Origin: Triparma columacea
Taxonomy: Eukaryota; Sar; Bolidophyceae; Parmales; Triparmaceae
NCBI GenBank assembly: GCA_030267965.1
Contig: BRYA01000257.1
Location: forward strand, 10,524 to 44,297
Length of the DNA stretch: 33,774 nt
Direction of reading: 5' to 3'
Numbering within the stretch: position 1 is the stretch's first letter; each line of letters starts with the position of its first letter. The translations under genes and the position numbers were made by a program. The notes under the pieces were generated by a model that was not told where the DNA came from, ran no database searches, and worked only from the letters and a program-made list of their open reading frames with translations. This document shows positions 1 through 11,021 of this stretch, in pieces.

Positions 1-19
1 CCCCCCCCCCCCCCCCCAG

Positions 20-1323
20 AACGTACACCTCCCTCTTCTGACCCTTTGAGGATGATTTCTAAAGTTTTATCATTGCGGATACTTGTCGCTAAGTTTGCTC
101 TCCTGATGGCAGGGCTGGCGTTCGGAGGGAGCATGGGTAAGGAGGGTCCAATGGTAACGCTCTCTGCTTCCGCCATGGTAATCACGCTCCGCTTCATCCT
201 CGCCCTTCCCAAGGCGAAGGAGCAGTTCGCTACAAACCTCAACACGTACGCCAGGACGGCCATCATCGCAGGGGCTGGGGCAGGAATCGCGGCAGCGTTC
301 AATAGCATCACAGGTGGGATCATGTTCGCGATCGAGGAGTTCGCCTGCAATTTCAATTTTACCATGGGAAGGTGCCTCGCTCTCTCCGTCGTCTCCAGCA
401 TGCTGACCGTGTTCGGCCTCAACACGATAATAAATGCGAACTACGAGAACCTTACATTTTACGGGACGGTTACTGACTTTGCAACAACAAGCGAGCTCTT
501 TTACGTCTCGATAATAAGTGGGCTTGCCGGAGGTTTTCTCGGCGGTGTCAACGCACAAATCCTGCTCTGGATGCTCGAGATAAAGGCGTTTACCACCCGG
601 CGCTTTTCCACCGCTACTTATGTTTGGTGCATCTTGTGCTCTCTCGCCCTCGCCGCTTTGCACGTTTCCTTCAACGGGATCACCGCAGGGGAGGGTACGG
701 AGCATGTTATTTCCATACTTTCAAGCGAGGGCGCCTATTGTAATGGCGGAGACGTCAAGTGGTACTTTTTCCTTGCAAAAATGCTCGGAACTCTTCTTAC
801 GTACCTCGCAGGCATTTGTGGTGGGGTGTTTGCTCCATCGTTATCCGCCGGTGCGGGCTTCGGACAAGTGATATACTGCGAGCTTTTCAAGGACATGATG
901 ACTTCCGACGGCTCTTCGCAATTTGCCGTACTGTGCTCGATGACTGCGTTCTTCGGAGGGTTCACGCAGTCCCCTCTCACGTCCTTCTCCATCCTCATCG
1001 GGATGGTGCAGATTGGAGGGGAGGAATACAACGGTCCAATTACGCGGGCAGCGATGCTAACCTCTTCGACGATAGGATCTCTTGTGGCGGGAGCAGTCAA
1101 TCCAACTCGTCTATACCACGGTATGGCAAAGATCATCGAGGTGGGCAATGAGAAGGATCTGAATTTGGGCGAGCACAAGATTTTTAGGTGCGGGGACGAT
1201 GGCGACGGTGACGACGACGATGAGGTTTTGTTCGGCGGTGAGGCTCGCAGCAGCACGTGGGGGGTTGGCAACAACAGTACGCTGGGGGCTCCTCCCTCAA
1301 GCATGACACGAAGGAGCAGGTAA
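20..1323 (+). CDS. CLC-family chloride channel / H+-Cl- exchanger, 3' part
   Basis: Partial gene: the 5' part lies before the window. The C-run at 1-17 followed by AG reads as a splice acceptor, so this last exon starts at 20, in frame through 46. Seen: GKEGP (the family gating-Glu motif) about 35 residues in; IEEF after a glycine-rich helix, matching the paired Glu positions that carry protons in exchangers; and GGVFAPSL, the selectivity-filter motif. Many hydrophobic segments follow family spacing. Both glutamates are kept, so by family knowledge it is more likely a proton-coupled exchanger than a pure channel; this is inference. No CBS domains follow the membrane domain. The C-terminus is a short acidic tail (DDGDGDDDDE) then a Ser/Arg-rich end. 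The stop is TAA at 1321-1323. It is convergent with the PIP5 kinase, 216 bp apart. Confidence 0.9.
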
Positions 1324-1539
1324 GAACGCAGCTGCTATTACACTATACACATACTCTCTCTTATCCTTTGCATGTCGCTCCATTCGTCGCAGCTGGTCGA
1401 CGAGGAGAAGTTCCTGGTTCATATAGTCGTGCAATGTTTTATATGTAAATGGTTTTTTATAACCCTCACTTCAAAGATTCTCTCATTCACCCTCCCACCC
1501 CTCCCACCCTCCACTCCATCCCCCCCCTCCCCACACCCT

Positions 1540-3766
1540 CTACTTGCTATTCTTGGACATGAACTGAACGAATCTTTCCGCATACCAGTTCGGGTGTACC
1601 GCAGATATTAGCTTCCTGTCGAACTTAAAGCCCTTGATGAAATTTTCCGCGGCCTTCCTTTTGTTGTACTGCTGCAGTATATCGATGATCCCGAGGAAAT
1701 AAACCTCGTCTCCTTCCGCCCCGTGGTCGTTCATTTCGCGGATACCCCCTTTGTCCTTGGCGAAGACGTTGTTTGCGAGCCCGCTCGCCTCCGAGAACCT
1801 CCTATCCTGAGCAGCGCTGATGGCGTTCGAGCCACGCTTGGCCCTTCTCGCCTTGTGTACAAACTCCAACTGCTCGGGCGTTTCTCCGCCCTCGCCGTTC
1901 GCCGCGCCCTCGTCCCCCTCCCCCTCCCCCAACTCTTCGATTTCCTCACTATATACCCTGATTCCTCCGTCATTCAACATCTGTAGCTGCCGATCTATCT
2001 CCTTGTCGGTCAACTGTACGGACGCCGTTCTGTAGGCGTGCCTCTCATCCTTCTGGTGGTCATCGTAGTGGATGCCCAAAAGCAGGGAGTAGTCCATGAT
2101 GTTGTGCTTTGCCAGCCAAAGGGAATCTTCCCGTAAAGTGTTGATGAAGACGTCCCTGTTCCTACCGAGCTTCATGACAACGTTGTCCATGGTCAAGTCG
2201 TTGTCTTTCATTACCGCATTCCTCTCCCTCTCCTCGGGCGTCGCCTCCCTCCCCACTGTCGACCCTTTGAGGTCGAACATTTTGTGGATGGGAAGGGGAG
2301 TGTGGAACACGGACGCCATGACGACAAACCGCATCTTCTTGTTGATATGCTTCATCTTGACCCTATGCATCCCGTAGAACCTTGTCATCAAGCTGCTGTT
2401 GTTGTTTTTCAGGTGCTCATAATAACTGGGAAGGAGCTGCGACGAGAGAATTAAGGAGGGGTTAGGTGAGCCCGGTGAAGTGAGAAATAGGCTTCGCTCC
2501 ACGTCCATTCGTACCTTTCTGAGGAATTTCCCCTCCTCCTTGGTTTGCGTTTTGATCATGTACCTCCCGTCGTGGCTGTAGAAAAAGAATTGCCCAGACT
2601 TGGAGTTCGCCTGGAACTCGATATAGTTGAAGTCCCCGCATAGGGACAGCATATAGTCGGCGTCACCTGCGATGAGCAAAGCGACAAGCGGAAGAGGTTA
2701 AGATTAGGGCACAAAATACACAGAGAGTGGGACCGCGTCTTGGATGACGATACGAGTGCGTGCAGTTATCATCGCTTGTGGTATTGGTATGTACTTGTTT
2801 ACTACAATTCGTCGGCAACGTCAACAGTGCTGGTAGATTTCAATTCTTTCGGTGGCTCGCTTCACTCGCCCCGGCTCACCTATCCCAAAGTGCCGCCTTA
2901 TCTTCCTGAAAACGTCAGGCGAGTAGTCCTTGAACTTGAAGGCGTGCTCTAGTCTATGTGGGGGGGTGATATTCGGAGGGTGGTTGCTCCCCTCTGGAGG
3001 AAAGTTCATTTTTGTCACCTTTTCGTACTCCTCTGTAGAAGGTTCTTGGTGCAAGTGCTGGGGGGCGGGGACAAGGGTTAGATCGGTTCCGCTTTTTTTT
3101 TAGTTTTGCTACGCCCCCCCCCCCCCCCATCCCCCCCCTTGTACTCACCTCCTCGCACTCCCCTATCTTCCTCCTCCCCTGGGTGACCCTGATCCCAAGC
3201 ATCATGCCGTAGCTCAGCGCATACTGAGCATGTTCCTCCGTAATCTCATTCCCCTCGGGCATCATGTCCGCATCATCATCGTCCGCCGCCTCCCCTTTCT
3301 CCCTGGTCCCAACTGTGGAGGCCCCAGTGGAGAGACCTTTCTGCCGACCTTTCTTTGTACTCGCAGCCTTCAAAGCAATATCAGCCGGGGAGTTTTCGTC
3401 CGTATGAAGGTCTCTCACGGACAGCTGCCCGGCCGTCTTCGCCTGAAGCTCTTCAAATGTCCCCTCACCACTTCGTCCTTGATCAGTTGAGTCCTTTTTC
3501 GTCCCCCCAGGAACCTCACTCCCACCGACAGCCGAAGGAGACGTACCCCCACCCATTCCAACCCCACTACTCATCCTTGCTCCAAGCTTGGGCAACAGCA
3601 CATCCAGGTTCGGATCCTGCGACTGCTGAACTGCCCGAAGGACCTCTTGGTCAATCTCATCTGATGGAGGTAGCGGCAAAGGCTCCGAATACGACCGCTG
3701 GGAGGCAGCCTCCTTGGTCGGAGTCGTGTACCCTTCAGCCGCGTTTCCGTTGACTTCTTCGCTCAT
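1540..3766 (-). CDS. Phosphatidylinositol-4-phosphate 5-kinase (PIPK family)
   Basis: Four exons on the minus strand: 3766-3149, 3057-2880, 2666-2515 and 2436-1540, giving about 614 aa. All introns are GT-AG. The third (2514-2437) is exactly 78 nt and leaves the frame open, so a naive ORF reads through it and inserts 26 foreign residues between FLRK and LLPSYYEHL. The family phosphorylates PI4P to PI(4,5)P2 at membranes. Seen: a variable low-complexity N-terminus (residues 1-180); YGMMLGIRV at the start of the kinase core; GQFFFY and RYMIKT (ATP-binding Lys); FDLKGS; MDYSLLLGIH; GIIDILQ with a Lys/Glu-rich stretch; and the C-terminal specificity loop AVHPNWYAERF. The YAERF form resembles type I (PI4P 5-) kinases, but substrate is inferred. 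No MORN repeats are visible. Start: the ATG at 3766, since the frame upstream offers only GTG. It is divergent from the SDR gene, with 99 bp between starts, so a shared promoter is likely. Confidence 0.92.
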
Positions 3767-3865
3767 CTGAAGCTGTTTTTTGGAGACGAAAACCACTCCA
3801 AGGTTCTCCGAAGATCAGCAGATCTCCGAAAGTCTGACCAAACTATTAAAAACTCCAACACAAAA

Positions 3866-5035
3866 ATGAAACTCACAATCTTGTCTTTGGTCGCCCTGCT
3901 GGGATCTGGTGAGTTTTGCAGTATACGACTGACCACCTTTGCCAAACTATTTATCTCTAATCCCTTCAGTCGATAAATTTCCCCATCTGTCGCCATTTGG
4001 TCCTCCGACGTGTTTAGTTTCCTCCTTCAACACTGCCTTCGTCAGTAGGAGGGCCTCATCCACGGCCCTCGACGCCAAGATCGCAGTATTCGGTGCATCG
4101 GGATTGACCGGACAGGAGGTAGTTTACCAGGTAAGTTGGTTTTAACGTTGGGATAAGCAGAACATCGAGGAGACTGAGACTGATATTAAACCCCCGTCTC
4201 TCCCACCTACTCAACTCAGGCCTTGAAGAACGGAGACGAAGTTGTTGGATTAACTCGCAACCCTCAGAATCTCGTTACACCCAAGGGGAGTGGAGGTGCT
4301 AGCGAGGGACAGGTGAGATGGAGGAGCTCGTCTTGCACCCTATTCTAGGCCTTTTTACTCAAACAAAGTCGTCCTTCCCAATTCCCTGTCCCCCCCCCCC
4401 AGCCGATCAAGGACGACAAGCTCATGATGATCGGAGGCAGCGTGACATCGAAGGCGGACGTTGATAAGGTGTTCGCTGAGGGAGTCGATAGTTGCGTGAT
4501 TGCGCTTGGTGGAAAGACCAAGGATGTTGGGGAGACTATGTTGACTGACGGCACCGGGGTCATCTTGGACGCCATGAAGGAGAACGGGGTCAAACGCGTT
4601 GCAGTCATCACCTCGATAGGCGCCGGGAACTCCAAGGACCAAGCTCCCTTTTTTTTCAAGGTTCTCATGGCCACCGTGATGAAAAACATCTTCAACGACA
4701 AAAACAATCAGGAGGAGGTGAGAGTGGACAACATCCAAGAGGAGCACCGCAACACGTCATATGAATGCTAACCCTTCATGCAGCTCGTCTCCAAGTCTGG
4801 CCTCGAGTACTGCATTGTACGCCCCGGCGGGCTCACTGTTGAGCCTCCTGCTGGCGTTATAAACGTTATTGACGGAGAGGCCGGCTCAATCCCCCGTGCC
4901 GATGTCGCCCAGTTCTGCCTGGATGCCGTCACCGTCGAGGACTTCCCTTACATTGGCAAGACTCCCTGCATCTCCTCGACCGGTGGTACTAGCTGGGTCA
5001 AGGACAGGAGCGGCAAGGCCAGGGGAGAGATGTAA
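3866..5035 (+). CDS. Atypical SDR / NAD(P)-binding Rossmann protein with signal peptide, likely plastid-targeted
   Basis: Five exons: 3866-3908, 3970-4130, 4220-4312, 4403-4717 and 4784-5035, giving 287 aa with phases that fit throughout. Exon 1 alone encodes a 14-residue hydrophobic start (MKLTILSLVALLGS), a signal-peptide-like segment. About 40 hydroxylated/basic residues follow, including TAFVSRR, before the Rossmann core. Signal peptide plus transit-like stretch is what bipartite plastid precursors of stramenopiles look like; targeting is inference. Core: VFGASGLTGQ (GxxGxxG dinucleotide motif, about residue 60), VITSIGAG, QEELVSKSGLEY, then VRPGGL. The order matches the NmrA-like/flavin-reductase-like atypical SDRs, such as plant chloroplast NAD(P)-binding proteins. 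The classical YxxxK catalytic pair is not evident, as expected for atypical members. Substrate unknown. Intron 3 ends in a long C-tract before its acceptor at 4402. Confidence 0.88.
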
Positions 5036-5310
5036 AGGCAACGCAAATGCAGGCACTCTCCTGTCAATCATAACTGATGACAAAACACACACTGATGACA
5101 AAAAGCAAACCACACAACACGCTCTCTCCCCCCCCACCCCCCAACCCACCCCCGACCCACTCCCCCCCCACACGAAAGCATACACAATCAAAACACGTAA
5201 TATTTGAATTGAACGAACCAATCTCTATTTCCTTTTTTTTTAGCAGGGAATCTTTCACCCCCCTCACCTAATCGTACCAGTACACACTCTGAAACAACAC
5301 CAAAAAGCGC

Positions 5311-6173
5311 TTACCTGGTGTATGTGCACTCGAAATCTCCACCGTGTCCAGAGACGATAAGGGCTATAATCAAACCGTAAAGTCCAAGAGCCTCAGCGAA
5401 GATAAGAATCAAAATAACACCAACAAAAAGCTTGGGCTGCTGTCCGACAGCGCGCACACCGGCATCTCCAACGATACCAATGCAGAGACCGGCAGCCATG
5501 CAGGAGAGGCCACAACAGAGGCCAGCAGAGAGGTGGGCGAAGCCGCCGTATAGAGAGTAGACACTTCCATCCTTGGTGGGGGCCTTGATCCCGCCCTGGA
5601 TAATAACAGCGACAATAAGACCATAAATTCCCAGCACTCCCGCCATAATAACGGGGATAATGTTACGCATAACCATCTGGGGGTTCATGACTCCCATGGA
5701 AGCAATTCCGACTCCAGATTTGGCAGTGCCGTAGGCAGCGCCCATGTCTGCGCGAGAATTAGTCGGGGGAGGGGAGCGGAGAGTAGGAGACACGAGAGAA
5801 GGGGTTAGGGAGGCGTGGAATACGAGGAGGTGGGGAGCTATTACCCTTAAACACACTTGGCAAACAAACCAATCCACGGCCTTTGGCTTGCCCCCCCCCC
5901 TGAAATCAGTGAATACGAAACAACCGACAGCATTGGTACGCCCAAAGGACGATTCACGAAAGTGACCAAGCTATGGACCGTTATAGTAGCGATTTTGACC
6001 CCGGAAAGTTCAGGAAATCCAGCATCCTCTGTTCGTCCCCGAGGAGGTGGATTCAATCCATTCTGTTGTTAAAGTGACTTACTTGCGAAGCACAGGGCTG
6101 CGGTCGCGCCCAAGAACCCGAAGAAGGGGGCACTGGTAGGGCAAAGCGAGGACATGATATCAGAATCAGACAT
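5311..6173 (-). CDS. V-type H+-ATPase proteolipid subunit c (V0 sector)
   Basis: Two exons, 6173-6083 and 5747-5311, give 175 aa. This subunit forms the proton-carrying rotor ring of the vacuolar ATPase. Seen: four hydrophobic helices; the junction reads [16 protein letters not shown], a near-universal motif of this family; GVLGIYGLI in helix 2; and [11 protein letters not shown] in helix 4 with the essential proton-carrying Glu. Family members usually end a few residues after helix 4; here about 13 extra residues follow ([13 protein letters not shown]). The last codon and stop read AGGTAA inside AGGTAAGC, which also looks like a splice donor, so a further 3' exon cannot be excluded. The intron between exons (6082-5748, 335 nt) is long for this window. 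The identity is very secure; only the extreme C-terminus is in doubt. Confidence 0.95.
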
Positions 6174-6439
6174 GTTATTATTGGTAAAGATGATTTTGTG
6201 GATCGTCCAATCGCGGCTGTCTTTATAAAGTCCTCGAAAAGGGTTTATGGAGGCATGGAGGACGCAGGAAACCACTAGTTTTGGGCCCTCGACGGTGTCT
6301 TCCCCCCAAACCCCCCCCGATTCGCCGAAAAAAGTAAAACCTTTACGTTCGCATTCCAAAGTAACATTTTTTTCCCCACAAACTTTGACAACCGCACTGC
6401 TGACAGCCATACGCAGCCACACGCAGCCACACGCAACCC

Positions 6440-7841
6440 TTACACCTTCTTCTTGGGGGCCGCCTTGACTCCCTTCTTCAAGGTAATGTATCCCTCCTTC
6501 CCCCCAATCTTCTGGTAGTGGTCCATCGTTCCAAAGAGCCAGTCCGTGTAAAGTCCTCCGAAGTTTCCCTGGTTCGCCGTGTGGTGGTGGTCGTGGTGCG
6601 CCGCCGACTCGCTATGTGTGATCCAGAGCTTATCTAGGATGTGGCCGTCGAAGCAGTATCCTGAGTGGGCCTCGTAGGTCTGCTGGAGACGCATGCCGAT
6701 CCACATCCACACGCACAGAGGGTGGGCGCCAAAGAAGAGGACGCCGCCGACAGTAGGGATCTGGTTCGAGACGACGACCTCAACTGGGTTGGCGTACTCT
6801 GCAGCAAAACCAATAGTTCCTGTGAACTCGTGGTGTTGCTTGTGGAACCTGTGGGTGGAGGGGGGAGGTGGGGAGGTGGGGAGGTGGGGAGGGGGGGGGA
6901 ATGGTTAGATTTGGGTGCACAGAGGTTCATCACAGCAGCTACCACTTCACTATCCACCCACCTCTTGTATAGGGCCTTGCAGTGGAAGAGCCTGTGGGTC
7001 CAGTAGAAGCCAATATCGTTGAACATGTGTCCAATGACAAATGTCTTCATGAGGGAAGGAAAGTCGGGGAGGGGAGCGTCAAGTTCGTACATGCCAAAGT
7101 ACGTGAATGTAGGATAGAGGAAGTATGAGATCAAGGGAGACGTGATGAGCTGGCCGATGGTGGCCTCCGTGGCCATCTTGCGCATGAGGGCGGCGGAAGG
7201 TGTCATGTGGGGCTTCCTCTCGAGCTGAGTGTTGGGGAGAGTGGTGTGGCGGTGTTGGATTTGGGGGGCTTATTATTGTTGCGAACAGTAGTATACATCA
7301 GTGTTGGATGGTGGGGGAGATTTATTGTTGCGAACAGTAGTATAAACATCATAGTTTGGATGTGCACCCCTGTGCCCCCCCCTTCCCCCCTTCAATCCCT
7401 CACCTTGTACTTCTGTGCCACTTCGTACTTATCCATGAAATAGAAACCTAATGGGGAGAGGAGGGCGGGTCAGCAGAGTACACGTATTGATAGTAAAGAA
7501 TTCAGACTTCCGATCCTCCTTGACAGCTTTCTCTCACCAAAATTGCACACTAAGTAAATGACGGTGTGAACCAGAGATGTCATAATGGCGAAATAGAGCT
7601 GATCCGACACCTCCCATTCCTTCGCAACGGCTCTGGTCCACTGGTACCCTGGAAATGCAAAGGATGTAAGGAAGGCCCCCGTCACCCCTCCCTGCCATAC
7701 AACTTCCTTCACAAAAGACAGCGCGACCTCTGTGACGGGAGGGTAGGCAGGGCGAGGAATCACGCGGGGACTAGCTCCCAGGGATGTGGATGTTGCAGAC
7801 GCGGGCATTGGATTTATGCTTTCAACTGAAAAAGTGGACAT
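6440..7841 (-). CDS. Sterol C-4 methyl oxidase-like fatty acid hydroxylase superfamily protein
   Basis: Four exons: 7841-7538, 7447-7404, 7224-6962 and 6848-6440, giving 339 aa with consistent phases. Exon 2 is only 44 nt. This is a membrane di-iron oxygenase. The three His boxes are present: HRLFH (exon 3), HKQHH (start of exon 4) and HHDHHH (near the end). The context EYANPVEVVVSN, EAHSGYCF and GLYTDWLFGT fits sterol 4-alpha-methyl oxidases (ERG25/SMO) better than other superfamily branches; by family knowledge these act on 4-methyl sterol precursors in the ER with cytochrome b5 and NAD(P)H. The last four residues are KKKV, which fits the KKxx ER-retrieval pattern and supports ER location. 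Start: ATG at 7841, since the codon before it is GTG. It is divergent from the LRR-kinase gene, 457 bp apart. Confidence 0.88.
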
Positions 7842-8298
7842 CACCTTGTTGCTCTTACTGCCTTGACCTTGTCAAGTGGTGTCAATTGGGTCATCAGAGA
7901 TTCTGACAAAAATTGGCGGAGTATGAGTCAAAATTAATGAACACAAGTCTTGGGTGGAGGTACCGAGCGCTGGGAGACGCCTGCGTTGACTCTACAAAGC
8001 CGGGAGAGAAAGAGTTTTGGGAACAAATGCCATTGAAAAAGGTTGAAGAATGGCGAAATGCGCATCAGAGTAGGTGGTCGCAAAACAAGGAGAGAAGGGG
8101 TAGTAGAGCGGTATAAAAAATCTAAATATTTTGCTTTCGTCTCGTTCTCCAATCCTCCCTCTAATTTCCCCACTCCAATCCGATCAATCCAAAGTCCAAA
8201 CATTGCCCCTCCAAAAATATAGCTTTGTCACCCTGCATTGAACAGTTCAAAGAGAAACTTGACGACGTTATCCACACTATCATCGAAACTCTCCAGCG
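7842..8298. other. Divergent intergenic region
   Basis: There are 457 bp between the start of the sterol oxidase-like gene (-) and the LRR-kinase-DGAT2 gene (+). Only short ORFs (up to 89 codons) occur, without recognisable features. A TATA-like stretch TATAAAAAA lies at 8112-8120, about 180 bp before the plus-strand ATG. It could serve that gene if its 5' UTR is long; this is weak evidence. I see no other structure. Confidence 0.4.
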
Positions 8299-10810
8299 AT
8301 GGAACCCCCAATGTCGACGCCAAGTAGAGAGAATAGAGAAAAGCAAGATTGCGATGATGCAGCCTCGTCCAAAAAGCTGCTCACCCTCCTTTCCTTTGAT
8401 CAAGAGGCATCGAGAATGTTCCAGCGCTTCATGTCGCCATCTCGCGGCTCTCTGAGCGCCGGATTTGATAACATTATTAAACTTGATTTACCCTCTTGCA
8501 ATTTATGCGAGACTGATCTTCCAGATACATTGCCTGGAGCGTTACCGAACCTAGAGAGGATTTTCTTCTTCAAGAACAACTTCAAAGTCTACCCTGGCGT
8601 ATTGGGACGTTGCGTTAAGCTGAAGATGGTCAGTTTCAAGTCGAACCAGATCCATACAATTGAGGAAGCAGGCATGGTTGAGCAGTTGGAGTGGTTGATC
8701 CTGACGGACAATAAGCTGGAGCAGCTCCCTGACTCAATCGGAGAGTGCGTCAACATGCGCAAGCTTATGCTATCAGGGAACGCCCTAACCTATCTCCCTC
8801 AAACGATGAAGAAACTTGACAAACTAGAACTCATCCGCCTCGCCTGTAACAACCTGACAAGTCCTCCCATGGTCGTCCTTCGGCTCCCTAACCTTAAGTG
8901 GATCGCGCTTGGTTCCAACCCATTCACTGACTCGGTCGTTCCTCCCAAGGTACCGCAACCCTTGGAGATAGAGAGCTCCGAGCTTGAAATCGGCAAAATA
9001 TTAGGATCAGGTGCTTCGGGGACCACGGTGGGAGCCAAGTGGAACGGCAAGAGCGTCGCGGTGAAACAGTACAAGGGAAGCATAACATCCGACGGCAGGT
9101 ATGATGGGAGGAGCGAAGCGCGACGATCGAAGGTTTGAGTTGACGACCGACCAAAATACCAACACAAACCCCCTCGCGCCCCCCCCCCCCCCCCCTCACA
9201 CACACAGCCCCTCACACGAGCTTGCCGTTAACCTTTGTGTAGGAATGCTCGATTGTCCCAGCCTCGTAAAGGTGGAGGGTGTCTGTTCCGGTGACCTAGT
9301 GATGGGGCTCCTTTCTGGTTACTCTACCATCGGTGATCCCCCCAACTTTGACACTTGTACGAGGGACGTTTACGACGGAGGGAGGAAGGTAGGAGCGGAC
9401 CAGGCTGAAAGGATGGTTAACGAGGTTGGGGAATGTATGAGGATACTACACGAGAAGGGGATCAGTCATGGGGACCTTTACGGGCATAATATATTGGTCA
9501 AGAAGGGACTCGGACTCGGGGAGGATGAAGTTTGCTACGTTTCAGACTTCGGAGCTGCCTTCTTCTATGACAAGGAGAAGGAGTGGGGGAGACTCGTGGA
9601 GAAAATAGAACTGAGAGCCTTCCAGGTGTTTGTGGAGGAGATCAAGAACATCACTGAAGTCAGAGAAAGGGACTACTACGACAGGATGATCGTTGAGTAC
9701 ATGGAAGACTACGCTAAAAGTTTGGGGGAGGTGGCGGAGAATGGGGGAGGATTCGATAGTGTCAGTCCAAGGCTCTACTCCGCCAAGACTGACATGTTCA
9801 GATCGTGGCCACGTCTTGTCCGGATATGTGTCGGTTATTTGACAGCCGTCCTCTTCACCCTATCCTTCCTTTCCATCCCCCTCCTCGCTGTTTTCCTCCT
9901 CCCCTCCTGCTGGTCCTCTTTCGAGTCCCGCATGATTTCCACTTTCTTTCTCCTCGCGTACACGGCATCAATGGCAAGCAAGACGAGGGAGTGGCCCGCG
10001 TTTCGCGACATCGGGCAGCTGTGGTACGAGGTATTTAACTTTAGGTTCACAACGTCCCCCCGTGACTTGAGGAAAAAGGTAAAGAAGGGACAAGAGGAAG
10101 ACTCACACTTTGTAATGGCGATGCACCCGCACGGTATAGTCCCATTACACGCCGTTCTATGGAGCGCGTTCTGCAACCAGTTCATGACCGACTATGTAAC
10201 CGGTGATAGTCTCTACGGTTTCGGCGCAGCTGCTGACGTCGTTGGGCACGTTCCTTTTTTGAGGAATATCATGGGATGGCTAAGCGCGGGATCCGCGACG
10301 TTCGACGTACTTAAGAGGGGACTAACGAGGGGGGACGTAGAATGCGTTAATAGGAACGAGGGGAGGAGACCTAAACACCTGTTCCTACTCCCTGGTGGTG
10401 TGGCGGAGGTATTTGAATCCACAGTTGGGAAGCACGCAGTAATATTCAAGAACCGTCGGGGTCTTATTCGGCTTAGCCTGGAATGCTCGTGTCAGGTAAT
10501 GCCGTGCTACGTATTCGGGGGTACGGACTTTTTTCACAACGCGATATCAGGGGATACTTGGGCGGCTAAACAAGCTAGGAAAATAAAAATGGGACTCACT
10601 TTCTTCTGGGGTTATGCAGGCATGCCGTTCTTACCGTTTATGCCAGATGTTACTATATGTGTAGGGGATAAGGTGGACTGCACGGGATGGGATGGGAGCG
10701 ATGAAATGATTGAAAGGAAACACAAGGAGTATCTGGATAATTTGGTGGGACTGTTTGCGAAATACCAGAAGGTTGCAGGATATGAGGGGGGGAAATTGGA
10801 GGTGAAGTAG
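8299..10810 (+). CDS. LRR - protein kinase - DGAT2 acyltransferase fusion
   Basis: Two exons, 8299-9098 and 9208-10810, give 800 aa in one frame. Residues about 50-220 are plant/bacterial-style LRRs (KLEQLPDSIG, NALTYLPQTM). Residues about 230-455 are a kinase: GSGASGTTVG loop (236-245), VAVK (K256), likely alpha-C E271, HGDLYGHN with catalytic D356, and DFG at D380-G382. The joined exons read ITSDGSPSHEL, matching the TSDG-P--E pattern I recall from LRR-kinases of bacteria and algae, so the splice is sound. With no stop, the frame runs into a complete DGAT2: membrane segments from about 469, HPHG at 573-576, and LLPGGVAEV then FKNRRGLIRL. DGAT2 enzymes acylate diacylglycerol to triacylglycerol in the ER. 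M463 (9794) lies where a stand-alone DGAT2 would start, leaving 338 aa, a normal length. The kinase C-lobe is short. Each domain is confident; that they form one protein is inferred from the unbroken frame. Confidence 0.85.
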
Positions 10811-11021
10811 GAGAGGTAGGTTGGTGGTGGAGAGGGTGGACGGTGGACTTACGAAAATGCGTTGTTTCTTTTTCTTCTTCTTTCTTTTGCGTTTTTATTT
10901 CTTAGATTTATTTCTCGGATGCGCTCCTTATAAGCGTATCAGTCAGATTCCCCCTTCTCTCAAATATCTTTTATTTCTCCCTTATTCCACGAAAATCGTG
11001 CCTTTTTTGGAACCCTTTTCT
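10811..11021. other. Convergent 3' intergenic region
   Basis: A 211-bp gap between the stop of the LRR-kinase-DGAT2 gene (+) and the stop of the PGP synthase gene (-). It is rich in T on the plus strand (runs at about 10866-10915), as expected for 3' UTRs and polyadenylation signals. No coding signal was seen. Confidence 0.4.

Noticed and set aside
70..1304. Minus-strand ORFs at 70-705 and 735-1304
   Set aside because: They are opposite the clear CLC coding frame and have no recognisable content.
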